A DNA stretch of 64,000 nucleotides from Clusia tigrina (lineage: Eukaryota; Arthropoda; Insecta; Diptera; Clusiidae). The notes under the pieces are model-generated. The model saw only the letters and a list, made by a program, of their open reading frames with translations. It was not told the DNA's origin and did not search any database. The stretch lies in the NCBI GenBank assembly GCA_920105625.2, contig CAKKTE020000605.1, positions 930,001 to 994,000 on the forward strand. Reading direction: 5' to 3'. Made by a program: the position numbers and the translations under genes. Positions 1-11,828 of this stretch are shown here, piece by piece. How positions within the stretch are numbered: the stretch's first letter is position 1; each line of letters starts with the position of its first letter.

Positions 1-2056
1 GAACCATGTGCTAACACGCTAGCAAGGGTTAGATTGTTTTGTGTATCTGGATGATATTGTAATTTATGGGAAGGTGCTCCAAGGTGCTCCAGAAATTACG
101 AGAACACAATTTGAAATTGAACACGGAGAAGTGTCAATTTTTGGGAAGAGAGGTGGTTTATTTAGGCCATCGTTGCTCAGAAGCAGGAGCACTGCCTGAC
201 CCGCAGAAGGTGGAATGTGTTAAAAATTTAGCGATTCTGAGGAATAGAAAGGAAGTGCAAGCATTGCTAGGACTAGTGAACTATTCTAGAAAGTTCGTGG
301 AAGGACTAGCCGGAATTGCGTTGCCAATTAATAAGTTGCTACGTAAAGAAGCAAAATCCGAATGGACAGAGAGCTGTCAGCAAGCATTCGAGAGGCTAAA
401 AGAAATAATTAGATCGCCACCGATTTTGGCGTACCCCGACTTTGAGCAAACTTTTTTGTTGACCACTGATGCTAGCAATGAAGCATTAGGGGCAGTAATG
501 TCAAAAGGGGAATTCGGTAATGACCGACCAATAGCATTCGCAAGCAGGGCGCTTAGCGATACGGAGAAAAGATACTCCACAATAGAGAAGGAATTCCTAG
601 CCATAGTGTGGGCTACGAAGAATTTTAGTGCATATCTGCTAGGACACCCATTTAAAATATATACTGATCACCAGCCGTTGAGAGGCATAGCCAATTTGAA
701 AGACCAAACGTCTAGGCTAGCCAGGTTCAGACACAAATTGTCTGAGTATGATTTTGAAATCATATAAAAACCTGGGGAGAAGATTCTAAATGTGGATGCG
801 CTCAGCAGAGTACAGAAGATATCAGTAGTGCAAACTAGGGTCAAAGAAAGGTCAGAGAAGGCCGGGAGAATTCAAGGGAATAAAATTGATGCGACAAGAG
901 ATGTTAGCAATGCGGGTTTCGATGCCAATGAACAAACAGCCTGTAATGTGGAATGGCTGGAGGATAAAAAATATATCCCGGCTGTGTTAAAGGGTTTTCA
1001 TGATTCACCCCTAGGTGGCCACCAGGGTTTCTGGAAAACCCATGACAGAATTAGGCCAGTACACGGATGGAAAGGTATGCTCCGAGACATAAAAAAGTAT
1101 ATAAAGGGTTGTCCAAAATGTCAGGCCAACAAGAGTTCAAGGCTAACAAAGATGCCAATGGTGTTAACTGACACACCAAAAAAGCCATTTGATAGCGTTC
1201 ATATGGATATTGTAGGTATTTTACCTGGAACAGATGCGGGAAATAAATACATCTTGACGTTCCAAGACGATTTCTCAAAGTATATGGCCAAGGCATTCTT
1301 AAACGAAATAATAGCACGATACAACATACCTAAGGTTTTGATAACCGACAATGGTTCAAATTTTGTATCGCAACTATTCTCAGAAACGTGTAAAATGCTG
1401 GGAATCAAGAAATTGCATATAACACCATATCATCCACAGGCGAATGGCTCATTGGAGCGTAGTCATCGACCTCTGGCCGAGTACTTGCGCAGTTTTGCCA
1501 AGGAAGACGGCTCGAATTGGGATCAATGGTTGACCACTGCAATGCATGTACACAATAATACATAGAACATTCTACGGGTTTGATTTCAACATGCCAGCAA
1601 ATCTGAAGCGCAAATGTGCGCCAGTATACAATGCTGATGACCCGAATAAAGTGCAAAAGTATCAGCTACAGCGAGCGCACGAGTTGGTTAGAGAAAACCA
1701 GGATTGTGCTAAACGGGTAGCCAGGGAAGCCTTCAACAATGTACTAAACCCATGTGGGTGACCAAGTACTAATGAAGAATCAGTCTCGGAGAAACAAATT
1801 CTCACCTGTTTGGATAGGTCCGTATGTAGTAGTAGAGATTCGCAGCCCAGTTACAACAGTCGTAACAATTAAGGCCAAGCATAAAAAGCTACATAATAAT
1901 TTATTGAAATTGTTCCACATGAGACCGCACAACTACAGACATGTGTTATCAGTATTTTACCAGTGTAAACACAAGAATGACAACTTAAACACGTACGTGT
2001 GTAATCAAATAGAAGTTTGCCTACCAATTAAGCTCGGGCGAATAAAATTGACGTAA
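1..2056 (+). pseudogene. Gypsy pol fragment (RT, RNase H, integrase), copy A
   Basis: The segment begins just before the reverse transcriptase YLDD motif and runs through RNase H (the TTDAS and YTDHQPL motifs are visible), the HHCC finger, the integrase core (VHMDIVG, ITDNGSNF, NGSLERSH) and the GPY/F-type tail. Against copy B it has a roughly 30-nt rearrangement at about 70-85, a TAA at 765-767 in the RNase H-integrase linker, in-frame loss of about 36 nt at 1288 and about 25 nt at 1560, and a frameshift near 1755. The normal stop is lost, so the last frame reads on to 2056. It cannot encode a functional polyprotein. Confidence 0.9.
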
Positions 2057-2217
2057 TCTAAATATGCTTATTAGGCACTGTAGCCGAATGAAGCACCGTA
2101 GAGAAAAATATTTTTTTAAAAATATTAAATAATTATTCAGCAAAAAATCATAAGACAGTCGGAGGTAAGTAATATAAAACTAACCTTAAAATTTATAAAT
2201 ACATACATACATACGGC
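1..2217 (+). mobile_element. Copy A of the main gypsy family, left segment
   Basis: This is the 3' half of a decayed Ty3/gypsy element whose start lies outside the window. It aligns throughout with copy B (B positions about 32815-35190) and then with B's sequence after pol up to the CATACGGCAG motif, where a second element (D) takes over. Small internal deletions and a nonsense codon separate it from B. The element resumes at about 8262 and again at about 11031, and ends in a 3' LTR at 12304-12800, so it was broken by two later insertions. Confidence 0.9.
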
Positions 2218-2350
2218 AGCGGAATGAGTGTGCGATATTTCTACTTTATATTTATGTTTAACCTAGATTTTAAGCTTTGCTTTTTTAATAAAGTTTTGAG
2301 TTCAGTTGTTTGCTGACCAAGAAACAAACCTCTCATCTTTTTTTTCCGTA
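2218..2350 (+). repeat. 5' LTR remnant of element D
   Basis: The 130 bp match the last part of the D 3' LTR (about 8128-8260), sharing the AATGAG...GTGCGATATT start, a stretch around TTTATGTTTAAC and the end TTTCCGTA. The upstream two thirds of the LTR are absent. The break falls at a CAG shared with the copy A flank. Confidence 0.8.
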
Positions 2351-2875
2351 CGTCAGTACGTCAGTGGCGTTTTCAAATTACCAATACGCGTTTGATCTAT
2401 GCGCGTTAACGACGAATTAAAAAATAAATAAAAATAGAAAAAACACACTACAATATTAATTAAAAATAATTACTGTTTTGTAGGCGAATACATACGCATA
2501 CAATATTAAAGAAGAAAAACGGATACAACGAATGAAAAAAAAACCAAAAACAACTGTTCTGAGTTGCTGGTTATATTTTAAATAAAGAAGTTTCCGTCAA
2601 ATCGATACTGGTTAACCAGTGGAAATTACTCCGAAACCAAAAACAATCGATCATTGCAAACATTAAAAAAAAAAAAATAATAATACAAAATAATAAATTG
2701 AAGACTAATTTTAAGTAAGAACTAAATAAATTCCTGCATTCTGATTATCTGGATCATATTGCAGATTATTTTCCAATTCTGGAGAAGAAGAACATTGAAC
2801 GTCATCAATAAATAATCATCAAACAAAAATCTCAACTTTAATATTATCTTAGCAGTAATAATTAAATAAGGTAAA
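2351..2875 (+). other. Leader of element D, no gene seen
   Basis: A very A/T-rich untranslated leader lies between the LTR remnant and gag. The ACGTCAGT motif is duplicated immediately after the LTR end (about 2350-2364). No ORF of note is present. A TGGCG follows at about 2364, but the next bases do not match the tRNA-Ser 3' end expected for the 17.6/297 group. Confidence 0.5.
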
Positions 2876-3706
2876 ATGGAAGTAAACATGGTAAATAGCC
2901 TAAGTATAATTTCAAATTGTATAAAGAGTATACAAGAATTCGATGGGCAAAACCCAAATCAGCTGCTTGACTTCATTCAACAAGTAGAGTCATTATACCG
3001 ACAATAGTCTGGATGAGGAAAATAAGAGAATATTGTTAATGTATGTCAAAAATAGATTTACAGGTAAAACAAGAGATGTCCTACATTGTGAATATTGCGG
3101 TGAGGAATGGAACACATTAAGTAAGTTTTGAAGAAGAATTTTGGAGAAAAGAAAACAATTGTAGATGAATTAAAAGGGACTATAGAGAACTACTATGACA
3201 AAATACTGGAGTTGACAAACCAAATAAATAACAGGAGACTGACACATAACGAGACCATTTATACTGCTCGAGAAATCAAACGCATAGCGCTTAACACGTT
3301 TAAAGAACATTTACCAGAGCCAACGAAAACTCTGATTTTTGCTCGAAATTTTGATGACATTGAAGAGGCATTCCAGTTGATTCTGCAGGCTCGTCATCAA
3401 AATTATACTCATTTCGGACCACCCACTGTTTCAAATCCATTCAAACAACCTAATACCAACAATCAAAATAGAGCTTACAGAAGACAGGAGTATAATCAAT
3501 CAAATAATAACAACCGTAATAAATCTAGCAGGACTAGAAATGCAAATAACGTTGCTAGGAATTATAAACAAAATGGAAACCCCAATAATTCTGGAAGGTC
3601 GAATACTTTCAATTATAATAATAGTGCGAACACCAGTAGACCTTTTAATAACAATAGGAATAATTCGTCACAAACTAGAAATCCCAATAACGGGTATACC
3701 ATCTAA
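2876..3706 (+). pseudogene. gag of element D, frameshifted
   Basis: An ATG at 2876 opens 43 codons resembling errantivirus gag N-termini (a segment around QEFDGQNPNQLLDFIQQVE) and stops at 3005-3007. The reading continues in a neighbouring frame (LDEENKRILLMYVKNRFTGK, then a CEYCGEEW segment) to a TGA near 3129, and then in a third frame at 3128-3706. The C-terminal third is a long Asn-rich tail, typical of 17.6/297-type gag proteins, which lack zinc knuckles. At least two frameshifts disable it. Confidence 0.8.
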
Positions 3707-3904
3707 TAATATTACCAACACTTCAAACATAAATAGAACACAAAACAATTCTGGTAGACCTTACAATACTTTGATGGTAACAATTCCAATAGGACCAGAA
3801 ATACCTATGCGTACAATCCAAATCGGTATGCTAACGCTAATAATGGTTCAACCGATTCAAGTGAGCCGATGGAAATTGGTTTTTCAAGTATAAATTTTCC
3901 ATCG

Positions 3905-6560
3905 GAGGAAGAAGAAGGCTTCCCTATATAGTAATTCCGACAAAAGTTAGACTCCTTTATATTATTTTTGATACTGGAGCAGAATTCAGTATAATACAAA
4001 AAAATATTTATAATCCTAAATGGAAAACAAATGTAAATGTCACTGTCAGGGCTATGGGTAAAACATTCACGATTGATACATTATGTCGATTTCCGATCTT
4101 CAAGGAATTTAACGAAGAAGGTTATCTCTGTGAGTTCTTGGAATATGACTTTAATACAAACTTTGATGGATTGATAGGTAACAAAATTTTAGAGATATTA
4201 AACTGCATAATTGACTATGGAAGTAGATTGTTGATGTCGAAACATGCTGTTATTCCACTCTTCCTTTCCAAACAAGAAGAAGAGTATAACTCCATAATTT
4301 TTATAGCAAATATTATTGAAATTCTTTCAAAGGAGATAGAACCATTTGATACGTGTAGGGATATTACAAAAACAATTAATACTGATCAGTTAAATAAATT
4401 TGACAAAGAAAAACTTATGAAAGTTTTAAGAAAACACAGGAAAATATTTTATAAGGAAGGCGAAATTCTTCTTTTTCAAACGCAATAAAGCATAAGATTT
4501 TAACAAAACATGACATTCCAGTTCATAGTTCACTTTATCGCTGAAGTCCATAAACAGGAAATTGACAATCAAATCAACGAAATGCTAAAACAAGATACTA
4601 TTGGAGAATCGTCAAGTCAATATAATAGTCCGATATGGGTTGTACCCAAAAAAAGTGATTCTAACGAAATTCAAAAGTGGCGCGTAGTCATTTACTATCG
4701 CAAGCTTAACGAAATCACCCTGGAAAACCTTTGATAAATTAGGTAAATGTCAATATTTTCAACAAAGACTTGTTAACAATGTTTTGAAGCCATATATAAA
4801 CAAAATTTGTTTAGTATACCTCGACGATATATTGATTTTCTCTACTAGTCTACAGGAACATCTCGATTATCTCAATAAGATATTTACTTGTCTGGCCGAA
4901 GCTAATTTAAAAGTGCTACCATCAAAATGCCAGTTTCTGAGACAAGAAACAGAGTTTTTGCGGCATATAGTGGCACCAAATGGAATAAAAACAAATAAAA
5001 AAAAAGTTGTAGTGATAGACAAAATCTAAGTCCTAAAGACCCAAAAGCAAATAAAACATTTCCTTGGAATCAAAGACTATTTAAAAATAGCTTACCATTT
5101 AGTAAAATTTCTGAAGAAAGACTCCAATGTTAATATAAAAGATCAGGAATATATAAACTCATTTAAAAAAATCAAAGAAGTTCACTAACTGACGCTAGTA
5201 ATTTCGCTTTAGGTACAGTTCTAATGCAAAATAATAAAGTCATTTCATATGCCAGTAGATCCCTTAATGATCACGAACAGAGATACAGTACCATTGAGAA
5301 GGAATTGCTGGCAATTGTTTGGACTACAAAATATTTTAGAACCTACTTATTTGGAAGAAAATTTTTAATTAAAACTGATCATAGACCCCTTCTTTGGCTA
5401 CATAATTTAAAAGAGCCAAATTCAAAACTCCAGCGTTGGAAAATTAAATTAAATGATTTCGATTTTTATATTGAACCTATCAAAGGCACAGAAAATATAA
5501 TTGCAGATGCATTACGTAGATTTACGGATAGCAACAAGAATACAGAAACAGAAGTTTCAGTGAATTTGAACGAATTATCAAGAGATGATGTTGATACTAT
5601 TCACAGTGCAAAGACTGACAGTAAGTACTTTAGCGAAAATGCTTTAAACTTATTTAAGAATCAACTCGTGATTGAAGAAAGTCATGTAGAATCGTTTCTT
5701 AATACTATTTTATTTCAAAGAAAAACCAGACAAACATGGAAAATTGCTCCTAGTAGCGACTTATTAGAGATAATGCGACAGAGATTGCCAGATAAAGGAT
5801 TAATTTTTGTTTTCTGTCCGAATCTGGAACTTTTTAAAAGATTTCAGGAGTGTATCGCAACTACTTTACTAGAAGTAAAAATATTAAGATTCTTAAATCC
5901 AATAAAATTTTAACAGATATAACAGATAAGGAAAGAATATTTGAAATTATTAAAGAAAAACATTCGGAAAACAACCATCGTGGAATAAACGAAATTTTTA
6001 AAGTAATAAAAAGGCAATATTACTATCCCAAGTTACAGACCCTTACTCAAAAATACATTAATAATTTTGAAACTTTCAATTTTGCTAAATTTGATAGAGC
6101 ACCCATAAAACATAATCGAAACATAACTGAAACCCCAAAAAACATAAACGACATAGTTCATTTTGATATATGGTTTCCACAGAGAAATGTGATGTATCTA
6201 ACAAGCATCGATAAATTAATAAAATATGCTACAGCTCACCTCTTAAAGGATAGAACACGGATAAGTATTATAGAAGCATTAAAAACAAGATTTCAGTAGT
6301 TGGGAAAATCTTATCTCTTAATAACAGATAATGAACTAGACACAATCAACGTCAGAAATTTTCTGAAGGATTTAAATGTAAATTTATATTTTACTACTAC
6401 GTACCAAAAGACAGGAAATGCTGATATTGATTATTTAATTCTGAACCCACCAATAAAGATGATCTTCAAGAAAAGATTTTTAAAGCCTTAATGGCATACA
6501 ATAACACAATTCACTCAACAACCAAACAGAAACCCATCAACTTTTTAAATAATAGTAGTT
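3905..6560 (+). pseudogene. pol of element D (protease, RT, RNase H, integrase), degraded
   Basis: The protease motif FDTGAEFSII is at about 3966-3995, in frame with an ORF ending at 4488. RT fingers follow at 4510-4734. The YLDDILIFS palm motif is at about 4818, after a gap much shorter than normal, so part of the palm is deleted. RNase H occupies about 5224-5550 (STIEKELLAIVW, KTDHRPL). The integrase finger and first Asp region (VHFDIW) lie at 5850-6299, and a TAG at 6298-6300 is followed by the second-Asp region (LLITDNELD). Multiple stops and frameshifts make it non-functional. Confidence 0.85.
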
Positions 6561-6862
6561 TCGAATGAAGAAATTGAAATCTTTTCTAAGAAACTCCATT
6601 CTTCGAAGAAAGCCAAAATTACAGCAGTCAACCATAAAAATGGAATCACTTTCCAAGATTTTGAAAATGAGTTCATCAAAAACAATAGAGTAGAAAAATC
6701 TCCGCCTAGATACTGGAAAATTTCAAATTATACAGTGGAAGGAAACTACTCGTATATTAAGTCAAATGACAAAAAATTTAAAAAAGCTTATAAAACTCAA
6801 GTAAAGAGAAAACTGAAATACCAGAAAGTTCACTATTCTTAGAGGAAAATATCGAAAATTTT

Positions 6863-7393
6863 ATGGTAAAATATGAAATTGATACGGAAATAGATATCTT
6901 ACAATCGTCTTTTAAAACCCTGAAGATGAATCTAGAACTCCTAGTAGGACCCCAGAATTATAGGACCAAAAGAGAAGTTGGTGTCGACAAAATAGATGAA
7001 AACTCAGTCTTCAAACCGCAACCAATTCCATCTTTTGGGAGCCTTTTTTGGTCTTGGAACGCAGATTTTGCAAAAGAAAAAGCAGGGCTTATGAATAATA
7101 AAGATAGATCAGAACTATATAGAGAACTTAATGCTGTTAACGAAAATATTTTCAATGCTTTTAAACAAATAAATGGGCAAGTAAAGATTAACAGGGAAAA
7201 AGATGACGAATTTCAAAATATTATCATTTTGAGCCATAACAATATTTTAACGATAAACATAGAAGACGAAATGTATCAGGACTGTGGAGAAACAAAATAT
7301 GTTATACTCGTACGCATAACTGGATCTAACCTCATAACATTTCATAACTGCACAATTACTATACAAAATCGAACATTTCCTCACACAGCATAG
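6863..7393 (+). pseudogene. env-like remnant of element D
   Basis: This 176-codon open segment lies downstream of integrase, where errantiviruses carry env. A basic R-T-K-R tetrapeptide at about 6962-6973 resembles the furin-type cleavage site of errantivirus envelope proteins, followed by a Phe-rich stretch ending FGSLFWSWNADF. The start is not a normal env start, the upstream 300 nt are in other frames, and no downstream membrane anchor is visible before the stop at 7391-7393. I read it as a truncated and inactive copy. The env assignment rests on position and the cleavage-like motif. Confidence 0.6.
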
Positions 7394-7915
7394 TATACCT
7401 TCTCATTCACATTATCACTTCTCCCAAAATCGACATTCAATACAATGAAAATTAAAGAACCAAAATTGTCTCTTGAAAAAATTCACTTGCAACATATAAA
7501 AAATATAGAAGAAATACAAATGTTGACATATCATAGAGAAAAACACCAAAGTTCTTTTGATAAAATTGTTCTCCTTAGTGGGTTTAACTGTATCTTACTT
7601 TATTATAAAATTTGTTCTTAGGATGCGTACTTGAAACGCTAAGAAAGAAGCTATTTCTTTCGCATTCAAAGCTTGAAGCAACATATGGTATGAAAAAAAA
7701 ATAAATTATTAAATAAAAAAATAATAAAAATAAAAAAATGCTTTAAATAGAAATAAATCATTATTACAACTATCTCTTAGAAATTATCTAAAGTTATCCT
7801 AATTTTAAAAATTAACTCCCCCTCAAAAACAACAAAACAAATGAAAATAATAAATAAATAATAAATGAAAGGATAAGAATATATTAAAAAATAAATCAGC
7901 AGGGACTGCTGATCT
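7394..7915 (+). other. Element D 3' region, no intact gene
   Basis: This is A/T-rich sequence between the env remnant and the polypurine tract. A short stretch near 7560-7625 could encode a hydrophobic segment (decayed env tail), but the frame is broken. A long A-rich run covers about 7690-7870. Confidence 0.5.
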
Positions 7916-8260
7916 AAAGGAGGATGGAGTCACATAACATACGTATCTAATATAAAAACTTTATCGTATGTTCCCACCGTATTCCGCTGAATGCGCTTCT
8001 GATGACATCTAAATCCTGTGCGCTTTCCAAATTCCATGTAAGCAGATCGTATAGGCGCAACAATGTAAGCCAAAGGCAAAGCACAACATTGTAAGCTCGC
8101 TTCTACGAGTGCAGGAAATGCGACATCAGCGGAATGAGCGTGCGATATTCTACTTTATATTTATGTTTAACTTAGATTTTAAGCTTTGCTAAGATTTTTA
8201 ATAAAGTTTTGAATTCAGTTGTTTGGCTGACCAAGAAACAAACATCTTTTTCTTTCCGTA
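7916..8260 (+). repeat. Polypurine tract and 3' LTR of element D
   Basis: The tract AAAGGAGGATGG (7916-7927) is followed by AGTCACATAAC at 7928, and LTRs starting with AGT are usual in the 17.6/297 group. The LTR is about 333 bp and ends TTTCCGTA near 8260, where copy A sequence resumes. It shares its last 130 bp with the 5' remnant at 2218-2350. Confidence 0.75.
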
Positions 8261-8261
8261 G

Positions 8262-8783
8262 GCCAGTATATACCGGGCTAGTAGTAAATTGAAATATATA
8301 GAGTAGTTAGATGCAATGAAAAATTGAGTCATGCAATGGACAATTTTTTCACATGAACGGGTTTATCTTTTATATACTCGCTCATGTAAGATGAGCAACT
8401 AGTTTTGCTCAGAATAGATATAAACAATTTTTTATTGGTGGCATATAATTTTATATAGTAAATAGTTGTTATATATGAAGCAAATTATTGTAAAATGTAT
8501 ATATTTGAGAAGGATTTAAATTTTTAATGCCACTAAAAATTTTAGAAATTGTATCATAATTAACTAACAATATTTGTAAAGAAAATAGTTTTTATTACTT
8601 ATTTATAGTTTGGTTGTTAAGACGTATTAGATTTGCGATATATAGATTTAAATCATACAAAAAATAATAAAATTTACTTTTTACGTTAGGGAAAATAGTA
8701 AAAATGGAATAAATGTAATAATCCAAAGAAACCACAAATTATACTAAATAGGAAAATTATACCCAAGAGTATATATAGTATAC
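8262..8783 (+). mobile_element. Copy A 3' non-coding region, middle segment
   Basis: Colinear with copy B at about 35600-36135: both have the CATGCAATGGACAAT motif, a motif around ACGGGTTTATCTT, and later GATATATAGATTTAAATC and TTTTACGTTAGGGAAAATA. No ORF is conserved. It ends in GAGTATATATAGTATA, where a mariner terminus begins. The matching sequence on the other side of the insertion is at about 11031. Confidence 0.8.
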
Positions 8784-8965
8784 GAGGTGTGATAAAAAAA
8801 TAACCGTTATTTTCAAATTTCGTGAGTTACGTATGTTCGATGTTCGCATTTTTTTTTCTGTTATGTTGGTACACATATCTGTTATATATGTTGGCAATGC
8901 CAACCATTTTGGAAACCAAATGCTGAACCAATTGGACTATCCTTGTGTGCTTTCATTTCAATTGG
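8784..8965 (+). mobile_element. Mariner 5' end remnant
   Basis: The sequence contains a stretch starting TAACCGTTATTTT and a GTGAGTTACGTATGTTC stretch that match the start of the mariner at 48367 almost base for base, including the CCAACCATTTTGGA motif. After about 8965 the match fades and no transposase follows, so this is an orphan terminus. It sits at a TA-rich target in copy A. Confidence 0.75.
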
Positions 8966-9219
8966 GATTTATGGCTTATTTTTTCGCGGGTGTCAACGAT
9001 GGTCAAATCACATGACAATAAATGCTCAACCAATTGCGATGTTGCGGCCACTTCCTCGAGATCCAGATCTTTCACAACGCGTACCCCTTGTATCGTTTCT
9101 CGTCCGGAGTCGGCTTGACCAATATGTATTTGTCCATGAAGTGGAAAATAATTTTTAACATCGCATATCCACCAGACTTGGAAACAAAATTTATACTCAC
9201 TAACCTTACAACGATACAT
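8953..9219 (-). other. Unrecognised short ORF between mariner and Harbinger remnants
   Basis: 88 codons without a stop on the minus strand, with an acidic/aliphatic segment (KDLDLEEVAATSQLVEHLL) that looks protein-like. I do not recognise the family. It has no ATG-proximal context, promoter or partner, and probably belongs to another decayed transposon in this composite insertion. The sequence 9220-9350 holds nothing I can identify. Confidence 0.3.
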
Positions 9220-9612
9220 TTTCCTACCTGCTATAATTTAGCACCGGCATTTAGTGGGTACACGGGTACCACGGGTGTTTGTTTAAGTAGTTTTATTTGG
9301 GTATGTGTTCTAGGGTTAACTGCGACACTACTGTCGCGACATTAAAGCTTAGTGTGGCCATTGCACTCAATCTAAATTTGTTTTATCTAAACGAAATTGG
9401 AGAATTACTCTAACTAGAGATCTCAGTGCTGTGCTCATTTATAGATTTATTCTGATGTGGCTCTATTGACAGTAAATCTAGCAAAAATATCTAAAGTATA
9501 CATGTAATTTAAACTCGAAGAATATTAATCTAAAAATGCTTGCCACGTAATGAGAAACAATTTTTTTTTTTATTTATGATTAATGAGATCAAACCTAACG
9601 TTTATTGTGCAA

Positions 9613-10400
9613 ACATGGCTTCAAGCGAGAGTGAAAGCGAGATCGGTGAGAAAAATGAAAATAATAATAATGACGATTTAAATTCGTTTTTAGTTGAAAA
9701 GCTAAAAGAAAATAAAATATTATTACAAAAAAGCCAACTGCAAACTTATAAAAATAAAAAAAAGATATAATAAAAAACATAATAAAAGAATATGAAAAAA
9801 ACCGGCACTGAATTAAGTGCAAAAAATGTTATTAAAAAAATTTTAATATGAAATGTCGCCTAAAATCAAAAACAGACCGAAACTGGCAACAAAAAAATAA
9901 TATTAACAAATTGGGAAACTGAACTTGCAAATTTACTTTTTTCTGACTCTAATCCGTCAACAAACAAAATACCTTGTAAGTATTCCGTTATCAAATTGAA
10001 ATTCTGTTGTTGTTGATCTCGCTTGGAGCATGTGAAGATAGTTCGACGCTTGACGTGTTAGAAAAAATACCAACAACAACAACTACAGAAACAACAGTAA
10101 CAGCAACGACACCAGTAGCAAAACAGCAAAGAAAGCGACGTTCAAATAATAGTGACGATCAACCTGTACTTTCTATTATATGTTTATTGATTTTGTTATT
10201 GTTAATTTTTTTATTATTTGAAGGTTAACTAGAGGTCAACAGCAGTACTGCATCGGTATGAAACCAAAGAAAACAACGATTTAAATGTTCATAATCTGCA
10301 AAGGCTTGTTTTGTTAAAGCAAAACAAAGTTCTTTCTGCCAAATTAGAACTATTAACTGATCGACTGGCCGAAAGAGAAATGCAGTTTTATGAATTTTAA
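9613..10400 (+). pseudogene. Harbinger accessory (Myb-like partner) protein remnant
   Basis: Open pieces in shifting frames: an acidic Ser/Glu-rich N-terminus (ATG at about 9613, SSESESEIGEKNENNNND), a Thr-rich piece with a basic patch at 10007-10228, and a C-terminal heptad-like stretch ending near 10400 (KLELLTDRLAEREMQFYEF). Harbinger elements encode a second, DNA-binding protein that helps the transposase. The C-terminal coiled coil and divergent orientation support that reading, but I cannot see the Myb helices, so it is tentative. Confidence 0.4.
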
Positions 10401-10439
10401 AACTTGAACTTTGAAACTTTAATAATGAAATTTATAATA

Positions 10440-10476
<37 letters not shown>

Positions 10477-10702
10477 TTTTGTTATTATTATTATTAAAAT
10501 GAATTTAATATATAAAACAAAAACATTTGAATATTGAAATTGCCCAAAAAAATAAGAAGCAAATTACATCAATATTATTTGAATAATAAATTAATTTGAC
10601 AACAAATTTTCGATCGCGTCTCTTTTATTTTTTCCAGCTTCTGATATTCTTGTTGTGTATGGTTGGCAGTCCGTTTCTAAATGCCATATATCATTGTTAT
10701 TC

Positions 10703-11008
10703 TCATAATCGATTTGGTATACATATATAATCGTCTTTTAAATATTTAGCGATGTTATGTAAAATGAAACAACTGGCTATTACGTGTGGCACTAATTCTG
10801 TGGACACACGAATTTTGTATTGTAATATCGAAAATCTTTGCTTCAGTTGCCCAAAACACCGTTCTATAATGACACGTTCCTTTGTAAATATGATGTTGAA
10901 TGATTTTTCGATGTCAGTGTTTGGGTTTCGGAATGGTGTCATGAGCCATGGGCAAATTCCATAGTTCTCATCACCAAAAAGTAATGCATCGTTCGCTGCA
11001 TTCTCCAT
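10703..11008 (-). pseudogene. Harbinger (HARBI1-type) transposase C-terminal fragment
   Basis: The 101 codons contain the family-typical order: G-D-x-x-Y-x-I-C-P-W-L-M-T-P-F, then NPNT, then VIIERCFGQLKQRF with the catalytic Glu of the DDE triad, and ASCFILHNIAKYL. The upstream parts with the first two Asp residues are not found, because copy A sequence begins just beyond 11030. This is a truncated, dead transposase. Confidence 0.75.
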
Positions 11009-11275
11009 TATGGTATACGAGTATACGAGTATATAGTATATTTATTTAAATATTATATAATTTTGAAATTGATTTATTAAATTAACTTATGAAACGTTCG
11101 ACTAAACTTAAACATAGAAATATATCAAACTAAAATGTTAACTAGAAAATTAAGAAAATTAATATATTATTATATTAGCTCTGATGATGTGAATCGAAGC
11201 AGGAAGTTCCAGGAGTAGCGTATATCGGAAGACGGTGCGGACTAAAGGACTAACGTATTATTCGATGGATTGGAG

Positions 11276-11673
11276 ATGAATGGCGACTAATGTGATATTT
11301 CTCGAAACAGCGTATGGCCGCACTGTTTGATCACGTTGTTGATGGGTTTCTTGACAAACAATGGAAAAATAAACAGGTTTCGTTGCGGTGGCATATTTTG
11401 CATTGGACAATCTTACGTTACAATGTCCACCCAGTGGATCACAATCTTAACAGAATCGTTTTGAATAAGTTGAAGATGGGCAAAAGTATAAGGAGGGTGA
11501 CTGAAACCACCACCAAATATAATAAGCAGAGGAAATTTGTCGTACGGAAGTCAATTGCATCATTAAAGTATATTTTCAATCTAGAGGATGAACATAAGAA
11601 ATATTATTCGCATAAGAAATTGATTGACTATAAAACGCATTACTGCAAAATAAATAACGGAGGAGTATTGTAA
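11276..11673 (+). pseudogene. ORF3 of the gypsy family (unknown protein), copy A
   Basis: Homologous to the minus-strand ORF at 24826-25303 in copy C. Both begin MNGD and share a helix-like segment (A: MAALFDHVVDGFL; C: MAAAFEYVVDELL), a LDN motif, the LKMGKS and VTETTTKYNKQ core and a basic RK.IASLK stretch. Copy A has a stop after MNGD and a frameshift near 11430, and has lost about 130 nt in its C-terminal part relative to C. The substitutions are mostly conservative (D/E, F/L, R/K). It is not the errantivirus env, with no signal peptide, cleavage motif or membrane anchor. I do not recognise the family. Confidence 0.55.
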
Positions 11674-11828
11674 TGTCTTATATATTTCAAATGCATTTTA
11701 CAAGGTGAATACTATAAGCAGAGGCAGTACCATCTACATTCGTTGGGCACGATATATAAATGAAAAGAAGAAGGCCACTACAACCGAAGTTTTAATGGTA
11801 AACAAAATCGCCACCCTAGAATATCATA

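Larger units (their letters stand above)
2218..8260 (+). mobile_element. Element D: errantivirus-like (17.6/297-type) gypsy element, nested in copy A
   Basis: The order is LTR remnant, gag, protease, RT, RNase H, integrase, env remnant, polypurine tract and 3' LTR, which is the layout of insect errantiviruses. RT residues around YLDDILIFSTSLQEH resemble the 17.6/297 group. The flanks are parts of copy A, so D inserted into A. The 5' LTR keeps only its last 130 bp or so, and about 370 bp of A expected between the flanks is missing, so a deletion followed insertion. All ORFs are broken. I could not recognise a good primer binding site after the 5' LTR end. Confidence 0.85.
9350..11030. mobile_element. 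PIF/Harbinger DNA transposon remnant
   Basis: Two divergent ORF remains are typical of Harbinger elements: a small acidic/coiled-coil protein on the plus strand (about 9613-10400) and a DDE transposase C-terminus on the minus strand (10703-11008). Terminal inverted repeats were not recognised, and the N-terminal two thirds of the transposase are missing. A (TTA)n-like microsatellite lies between them at about 10441-10495. The block is inside copy A. Confidence 0.65.

Noticed and set aside
10007..10228. Thr-rich 73-codon ORF as a possible host gene
   Set aside because: Sits inside the Harbinger remnant between pieces of its accessory protein and lacks independent support.
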